In this document: positions 59,769-64,000 of the stretch, one piece after another
Layout: the number at the start of each line of letters is the position of its first letter
Numbering within the stretch: position 1 is the stretch's first letter
Assembly (NCBI GenBank): GCA_964568395.1
Contig: CAZMPN010000007.1
Coordinates: 22,906 to 86,905 of the forward strand
Direction of reading: 5' to 3'
Source: UBA6016 sp964568395
Lineage (GTDB): Bacteria > Campylobacterota > Campylobacteria > Campylobacterales > UBA6016
DNA length: 64,000 bases
The notes under the pieces: generated by a model
The model's input: the letters and a program-made list of their open reading frames with translations, nothing else
Told to the model about the DNA's origin: nothing
Databases searched by the model: none
Translations under genes and position numbers: made by a program

Positions 59769-60878
59769 ATGATACTTCTTACCCCTGGACCTACCGCTGT
59801 TCCAGAATCTGTCAGAGCGGCTATGTCTACAGAGACTATCCACCATAGAACAAAAGAATTTGAAGCTATTTTCGCAAGCACCAGAGAGATGCTTAAAAAA
59901 CTTTTCGGAATGCCTGAAGCTTTGATGCTCGTATCGTCGGGAAGCGGCGCAATGGAGGCCGCGGTACTTAACTTGACGCATAAAAAAGCGCTGACCGTAA
60001 ACGGCGGCAAATTCGGCGAGAGATTCGGCAAGATAGCAAAAGCGTTCAGCGTGGACTATAAAGAGATCGTAGTGGAGTGGGGCGAGAGCGTATCTGTCGA
60101 GACTATTGCGAATGAAATCAAAAACGACCCGTCTATCGACGCTATATTTATCCAAATTAGCGAATCTTCTACCGGGGTAAGACATCCCGTTGAGGCCATA
60201 GCGGCTGAAGTGAAAAAAATAAATCCGGCCGTAATGATAGTGGCTGACGGAATCACGGCCGTCGGTGTCGAGCATATAGATACGGCAAATATAGACTGCC
60301 TAATAACCGGAAGCCAAAAAGCGCTAATGCTTCCTCCCGGTCTTGCCATGATGGGCTTAAGCGACGCGGCGGTCGCCAAAATAGAGGCTAGACCCGCAGG
60401 TTTTTATTTCAATCTTGCGACCGAGCTTAAAAACCAACGAAAAAACACTACCGCATGGACTGCGGCCACTACTCTAACAATCGGTCTGAATAAAGTCCTG
60501 GCAGACCTATTGGAGCAGGGGCTTGAAAATAAGTTCAGGGAGATAGAAAAAATAGCTAAGGCCACCAGGGCGGCGCTAGACGCCATAGGACTAAAGCAAT
60601 ACCCTAAAAATCCGGCTCTTTCAATGAGCACATACGAGCTTGACGGCGCTAATGCCCTCAGAAAGCTTTTGCAAAACGAGTTTAAAGTCAATATAGCCGG
60701 CGGCCAGGACCATCTAAACGACAAGATATTCAGAATAAACCATATGGGTTATGTCGAGGTATATCATGCAGCATGGGCCGTGGAGGCGATAGAGATAGCA
60801 ATGGAAAAACTAAACATGAGAAAGTTTGACGCTTCCGCTTCAAAGGCGTTTGCTAGAAGCTTTTATTTGGAAGGCTGA
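59769..60878 (+). CDS. Class V aminotransferase (serine–pyruvate/alanine–glyoxylate type)
   Basis: The 369-residue PLP enzyme has the opening MILLTPGPTAVPESVRAAM, HHRTKEF, SSGSGAMEAAV and the PLP-lysine motif ITGSQKALMLPPGLA. It belongs to the alanine-glyoxylate/serine-pyruvate aminotransferase subfamily. The substrate cannot be told. Two bases lie between it and hisZ, so it is in an operon with hisZ and purA; a role in serine/glycine metabolism would fit. Confidence 0.85.
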   Translation: MILLTPGPTAVPESVRAAMSTETIHHRTKEFEAIFASTREMLKKLFGMPEALMLVSSGSGAMEAAVLNLTHKKALTVNGGKFGERFGKIAKAFSVDYKEIVVEWGESVSVETIANEIKNDPSIDAIFIQISESSTGVRHPVEAIAAEVKKINPAVMIVADGITAVGVEHIDTANIDCLITGSQKALMLPPGLAMMGLSDAAVAKIEARPAGFYFNLATELKNQRKNTTAWTAATTLTIGLNKVLADLLEQGLENKFREIEKIAKATRAALDAIGLKQYPKNPALSMSTYELDGANALRKLLQNEFKVNIAGGQDHLNDKIFRINHMGYVEVYHAAWAVEAIEIAMEKLNMRKFDASASKAFARSFYLEG

Positions 60879-60880
60879 TT

Positions 60881-61732
60881 TTGGCTCACGAACATGAAAT
60901 ACCAAAGGGCGGGAAGCTTTACTTCGGGCAAAGCGCGGCGCTTAAGAGGGATATAGAAAATAAGGCCGTAGAGACTCTTGCAAAAGAGGGTTTCGAAGAG
61001 ATAGTTACGCCGTTTTTTAGCTATCAAAAATATCAGACTACCGCTTCAACCGATGCCAAAAATATTATTAGGCTCGCCGATTCCAATAATAGCTCCCTGA
61101 CGTTAAGGGCGGATAGTTCGCTTGATGTCGTAAGGATTATCACCAAGAGGCTTGGAAGAAGCACGGACCACAAAAAGTGGTTTTACGTCCAGCCTGTTTT
61201 CCATTTTCCTTCGACGGAAGTAAATCAAATCGGAGCGGAATATCTGGATTCTACGGATATGGCGTATGCGGCGAACCTATCAATAGAGATATTCAAAAAA
61301 ATAGGGTTGAAGCCTATTTTGCAGCTTTCCAATGTTGCGATAGCTAAAGCTGCGGCTGCCGAGCTCAAGATAGATTTGGACGCCTTTAAGAAGAGCGACT
61401 ATTTCAAACTAAAATCCTTGGGTGTGGAGTGGTTAAACGTGCTTCTTGATATGGAGCGTCCAGGCGAACTTGAGATGGCTATAAAATACGCGCCCAATAG
61501 CATAAAAGAAGAGCTTCTTAAGATGGGCGAGATGTGTCAAAAAATTAAGTATGAGAATATAGTGCTGGCGCCTCTTTATGTTTCCAAGGCTAGCTACTAT
61601 ACAGATAGCTTCTTCAGGATGCTTATAGGTAACGACGTATTGGCAAGAGGCGGCAACTATGCCACGAACAATAAACACTCTTGCGGTTTTGCGATTTATA
61701 CTGATAATATTATTAAAAGGTTGAGCGTATGA
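60881..61732 (+). CDS. hisZ: ATP phosphoribosyltransferase regulatory subunit HisZ
   Basis: The 283-residue protein starts with TTG and resembles the catalytic core of histidyl-tRNA synthetase without the anticodon domain (EEIVTPFFSYQKYQTT, LTLRADSSLDVVRII, and CGFAIYTD). The ATP- and tRNA-binding motifs of a true HisS are degenerate. Such proteins, HisZ, regulate the short form of HisG, the first enzyme of histidine synthesis. HisG is not in this window. It overlaps purA by 4 bases. Confidence 0.82.
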   Translation: MAHEHEIPKGGKLYFGQSAALKRDIENKAVETLAKEGFEEIVTPFFSYQKYQTTASTDAKNIIRLADSNNSSLTLRADSSLDVVRIITKRLGRSTDHKKWFYVQPVFHFPSTEVNQIGAEYLDSTDMAYAANLSIEIFKKIGLKPILQLSNVAIAKAAAAELKIDLDAFKKSDYFKLKSLGVEWLNVLLDMERPGELEMAIKYAPNSIKEELLKMGEMCQKIKYENIVLAPLYVSKASYYTDSFFRMLIGNDVLARGGNYATNNKHSCGFAIYTDNIIKRLSV

Positions 61733-62988
61733 GTTTTGAGAAAAAAGCGGATCTAATCGTCGGTCTTCAATGGGGCGATGAAGGAAAAGGAAAGATAGTA
61801 GATTTGCTAGCTTCCAAATACGACTATGTCGTCAGATATCAAGGCGGACACAATGCTGGACACACTATAGTGCTTGACGGCAAAAAGATAGCGCTGCATC
61901 TTATTCCGTCCGGCGTTCTTAATCCGAAGGCGGTAAATATTATCGGTAACGGCGTCGTCGTATCCCCTTTCCATCTTATCGAAGAGATGAAGCCGTTTGA
62001 AAACCTAAGAGGCAGGCTTTTTATCTCGGATAGGGCGCATATGATACTTCCGTACCACGCTCAAATAGACGCCGCAAAAGAGAAAATGAGGGGCGCCAAC
62101 GCTATCGGTACGACAGGTAGGGGTATAGGCCCTTGTTATACCGATAAAGTCGCAAGAAGCGGATTTATGATCATGGAGCTGTTGGATGAAAATACGCTCT
62201 CTAAAAAGCTTGAAGCTTATTTTGCCGACAACAAAAAGCTGTTTGAGGCTTACGGTGTAGAGATACCTTCCATGTCGGAGCTTATGGGTGAGATAAGAAG
62301 ATACAAAGAGGCGTTGGCTCCGTATATATCAAATACGACTCAAATCGTCTGGAAAGCGTTGAAGGATGGCAAAAATATTCTTTTGGAGGGTGCGCAGGGT
62401 ACGCTTCTCGACATAGACCACGGTACTTATCCGTATGTTACCAGCTCAAACACTATCGCGGCAGGTTCTTGCAGCGGCGTAGGTCTTAGTCCGAAGGATA
62501 TAGGCAAAGTGATAGGTATCGCAAAAGCCTACTCTACGCGGGTTGGAAACGGCGTATTCCCTACCGAGCTTGAAGACGCTACCGGTGAAAAGCTTAGAGT
62601 CCAGGGCGCGGAATTTGGAACTACGACAGGAAGAGCAAGAAGATGCGGATGGTTTGATGCCGTGGCGGTCAGATACGCTTGCAGGCTAAACGGAGTTGAC
62701 GCTGTATCGCTTATGAAGCTCGACGTTCTTGACGGTTTTGAAAAGATAAAAATATGCGTCGAATACAAAAAAGACGGGCAAATGCTTGATTATGTACCGT
62801 CGTCGATGGAAGGTATAACCCCGGTATACGAAGAGATGGACGGATGGGAGAGCCTAAAAGGCGCCAAAACCTTTGCCGATTTGCCTGCAAATGCCCAAAA
62901 GTACGTACTTAGACTTGAAGAGCTTATTGATACCAAGATAGAAATGGTCTCTATCTCGCCGGAGAGGAACGACACCATTTTTAGATGA
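61729..62988 (+). CDS. purA: Adenylosuccinate synthetase
   Basis: The 419-residue protein has the GTP-binding P-loop-like LQWGDEGKGKIVDLLA, NAGHTIV, and the base-recognising GRARRCGWFDAVAVRYA. It condenses IMP and aspartate using GTP in AMP synthesis. It overlaps both its neighbours by 4 bases. Confidence 0.96.
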   Translation: MSFEKKADLIVGLQWGDEGKGKIVDLLASKYDYVVRYQGGHNAGHTIVLDGKKIALHLIPSGVLNPKAVNIIGNGVVVSPFHLIEEMKPFENLRGRLFISDRAHMILPYHAQIDAAKEKMRGANAIGTTGRGIGPCYTDKVARSGFMIMELLDENTLSKKLEAYFADNKKLFEAYGVEIPSMSELMGEIRRYKEALAPYISNTTQIVWKALKDGKNILLEGAQGTLLDIDHGTYPYVTSSNTIAAGSCSGVGLSPKDIGKVIGIAKAYSTRVGNGVFPTELEDATGEKLRVQGAEFGTTTGRARRCGWFDAVAVRYACRLNGVDAVSLMKLDVLDGFEKIKICVEYKKDGQMLDYVPSSMEGITPVYEEMDGWESLKGAKTFADLPANAQKYVLRLEELIDTKIEMVSISPERNDTIFR

Positions 62989-63407
62989 AAACGAAATTTA
63001 CGGCAGTCGTAAAACTGAGAAAAAAGAGGGTTGACGATATAGAAAACTCTCTTTTTGCCGTAGAATCGATGATTTTAAAAACAAAGGCAAATCTTCAAAA
63101 CACAAAAGAGAGGTTTAACACTTTGGAGCCTCCGCATGAGGGCTCTTTTTCAAACCTTATCGCCTTTGAGGATATGAAAAAAGCGTTCAGGTACGAAATA
63201 GAGAGCCTCTCCCAAACCCTTGCCTACCAACAAAACCAAAAAAATATGCTAATCGGCGCACTCAAAGAGGCTAACGCCGAATATGAGAAAATGAAGCATC
63301 TGGAAGACGAAGAGATTAAAAAGGTTCTTAAGGCTAGGGCCGTAAGGGAAGCCAAAGAGCTTGACGAAATAGGCGTGATGCTTTATAACAACAGGAGCGA
63401 AGATTGA
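62985..63407 (+). CDS. FliJ-like flagellar export chaperone
   Basis: The 140-residue protein is entirely helical and highly charged, beginning MKTKFTAVVKLRKKRVDDIE, with a coiled-coil pattern (about 20–110). This is the FliJ fold, a general chaperone and stalk of the flagellar type III export ATPase FliI. FliJ is weakly conserved, so the name rests on fold, length and the motE-like neighbour. It overlaps purA and the motE-like gene by 4 bases each. Confidence 0.7.
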   Translation: MKTKFTAVVKLRKKRVDDIENSLFAVESMILKTKANLQNTKERFNTLEPPHEGSFSNLIAFEDMKKAFRYEIESLSQTLAYQQNQKNMLIGALKEANAEYEKMKHLEDEEIKKVLKARAVREAKELDEIGVMLYNNRSED

Positions 63408-63934
63408 AAAAGATATTAGTTTTGCCGTTTTGTTTTGCGGCTCTTTTTGCGGCGTCGAAACAGCAGTATCTTAGCGTAGACGAGTGCAACAAGATATTCG
63501 AGCAGAGAAAGTCGGAACTTATGCTGCAGATTGAAAGACTTGAAGAAAAAGAGCAGGCTTTAAATGCTCTGCAAAACGCAAACAAGAGCGTTCAGGGCCA
63601 AAAAGAACAAAAGCTTGTGCAGAGGCTAAACGAAGTAAATAAAGCGCTTGCGGATATGTCAAAAAAAGAGCAGAATATAAAAAACATGCTTGACGAGAAT
63701 AAAAAAGTACTGGAGGCTATCGAAAAAGCAAAAGACGAGAAGATAACTCAGAGTTACGTGAAAATGAAACCATCGGCCGCCGCCGGAATACTCTCCGAGA
63801 TGAATGCAAGTTCTGCCGCATCGATACTATTTAATCTTGAAGCTAAGAAAATGGCTGAAATACTTGGGAAGATGGATGCCAAAAAGGCCGCCGAGACGGT
63901 AAATAGATTGAAGAAGGGCCCGCCTTTTAATTAG
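63404..63934 (+). CDS. MotE-family periplasmic protein
   Basis: The 176-residue protein starts with TTG and a signal peptide (to about residue 17), has a coiled coil (about 35–120) and a C-terminal MgtE-N-like domain (MKPSAAAGILSEMNASSAAS, ILFNLEAKKMAEILGKM). MotE is a periplasmic stator chaperone of Campylobacterota flagellar motors, and the same gene pair follows purA in Campylobacter jejuni. It is the last gene of the operon before a hairpin. Confidence 0.8.
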   Translation: MKKILVLPFCFAALFAASKQQYLSVDECNKIFEQRKSELMLQIERLEEKEQALNALQNANKSVQGQKEQKLVQRLNEVNKALADMSKKEQNIKNMLDENKKVLEAIEKAKDEKITQSYVKMKPSAAAGILSEMNASSAASILFNLEAKKMAEILGKMDAKKAAETVNRLKKGPPFN

Positions 63935-63939
63935 GCGGG
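63919..63939. terminator. Hairpin between motE-like and convergent rplT-like genes
   Basis: CCCGCCT and AGGCGGG form a perfect 7-bp stem with a 7-base loop, overlapping the last codons of the motE-like gene. There is no strong T-run on either side, so it is a weak, possibly bidirectional terminator. Confidence 0.5.
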
Positions 63940-63946
63940 GAATAAA

Positions 63947-64000
63947 TTATAGAGCCGCTTTAGCTTTTTCTACGATTTGTTTGAAAGTTTCAGGCTCGTT
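63947..64000 (-). CDS. rplT: Probable 50S ribosomal protein L20, C-terminal end (cut by window edge)
   Basis: The last 17 codons read on the minus strand end with TAA. They translate to NEPETFKQIVEKAKAAL, which resembles the C-terminus of ribosomal protein L20 (compare the E. coli ending FTALVEKAKAALA). The match is short, so the call is tentative. The start lies beyond the window. It is convergent to the motE-like gene. Confidence 0.5.
   Translation of the reverse strand, partial: NEPETFKQIVEKAKAAL

Noticed and set aside
60881..61732. A true histidyl-tRNA synthetase.
   Set aside because: The protein is too short and lacks the anticodon-binding domain and intact class II motifs, so HisZ is the better fit.

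Overview
The window is a chromosomal segment of a Campylobacterota (Epsilonproteobacteria) genome. The evidence is gene order and gene content. The block rodA–rluA–flpA-like–trmB–ftsE–ftsX–M23 protein, the block cvpA–fur–lysS–glyA–DUF1882–SPOR, the block hemC–proS–hemA–polyprenyl synthase–DUF2018, and purA–fliJ-like–motE-like all match arrangements I know from Campylobacter. Futalosine-route menaquinone genes (mqnC, mqnP), the flagellar kinase FlgS and a PflA-like protein fit the same group. A hisZ gene and many sensor and energy proteins suggest a metabolically broad, perhaps free-living member, but I cannot name a genus.

Layout. (1) Positions 1 to about 6730 are the right part of an integrative element: the end of a tyrosine integrase, a four-gene GATC-type (DpnII-like) restriction-modification operon with an OLD-family ATPase/TOPRIM nuclease inside it, then a small ssDNA-binding-like gene, an HUH phage-GPA-type replication initiator and a 58-residue AlpA regulator. 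A frameshifted integrase relic follows. (2) 7.1–18.1 kb is a sensing and envelope block: a Sco1-like protein, two tandem histidine kinases, an outer-membrane barrel, a periplasmic-binding-protein-like gene overlapping a class III nucleotide cyclase, queE, a nitroreductase, a cytochrome c and a TonB-dependent receptor. (3) 18.1–30.9 kb runs mostly on the minus strand: tonB, a uracil-DNA glycosylase, haem and tRNA genes, polyprenyl synthase, then cheV, flgS, a cytochrome c and yaeQ. (4) About 31.0–34.92 kb is a second, small integrative element in the 3' end of a tRNA(CAU) gene. It carries an integrase clearly homologous to the first, an AlpA regulator, two small genes, a possible replication gene, and two non-coding stretches with repeats and hairpins. 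(5) 35–64 kb is core genome: cell shape and division (rodA, ftsEX and an EnvC-like factor), tRNA modification, menaquinone, pflA-like, recG, fur, lysS, glyA, trpE, aroE, an aminotransferase, hisZ, purA, flagellar proteins and the tail of a probable rplT.

The most interesting material is in the two related integrative elements. Both pair a tyrosine integrase with AlpA and a replication-type protein, show repeated integrase-arm-like motifs at their ends, and have strong hairpins in non-coding DNA. The first carries an R-M operon fused operonically to an OLD-type nuclease, which looks like a composite anti-phage system. Outside the elements, the most striking item is a 60-residue lipoprotein carrying six perfect bacterial N-glycosylation sequons.

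No computation or database search was run. Family names rest on motifs I could read in the translations. Statements about base composition are visual only.
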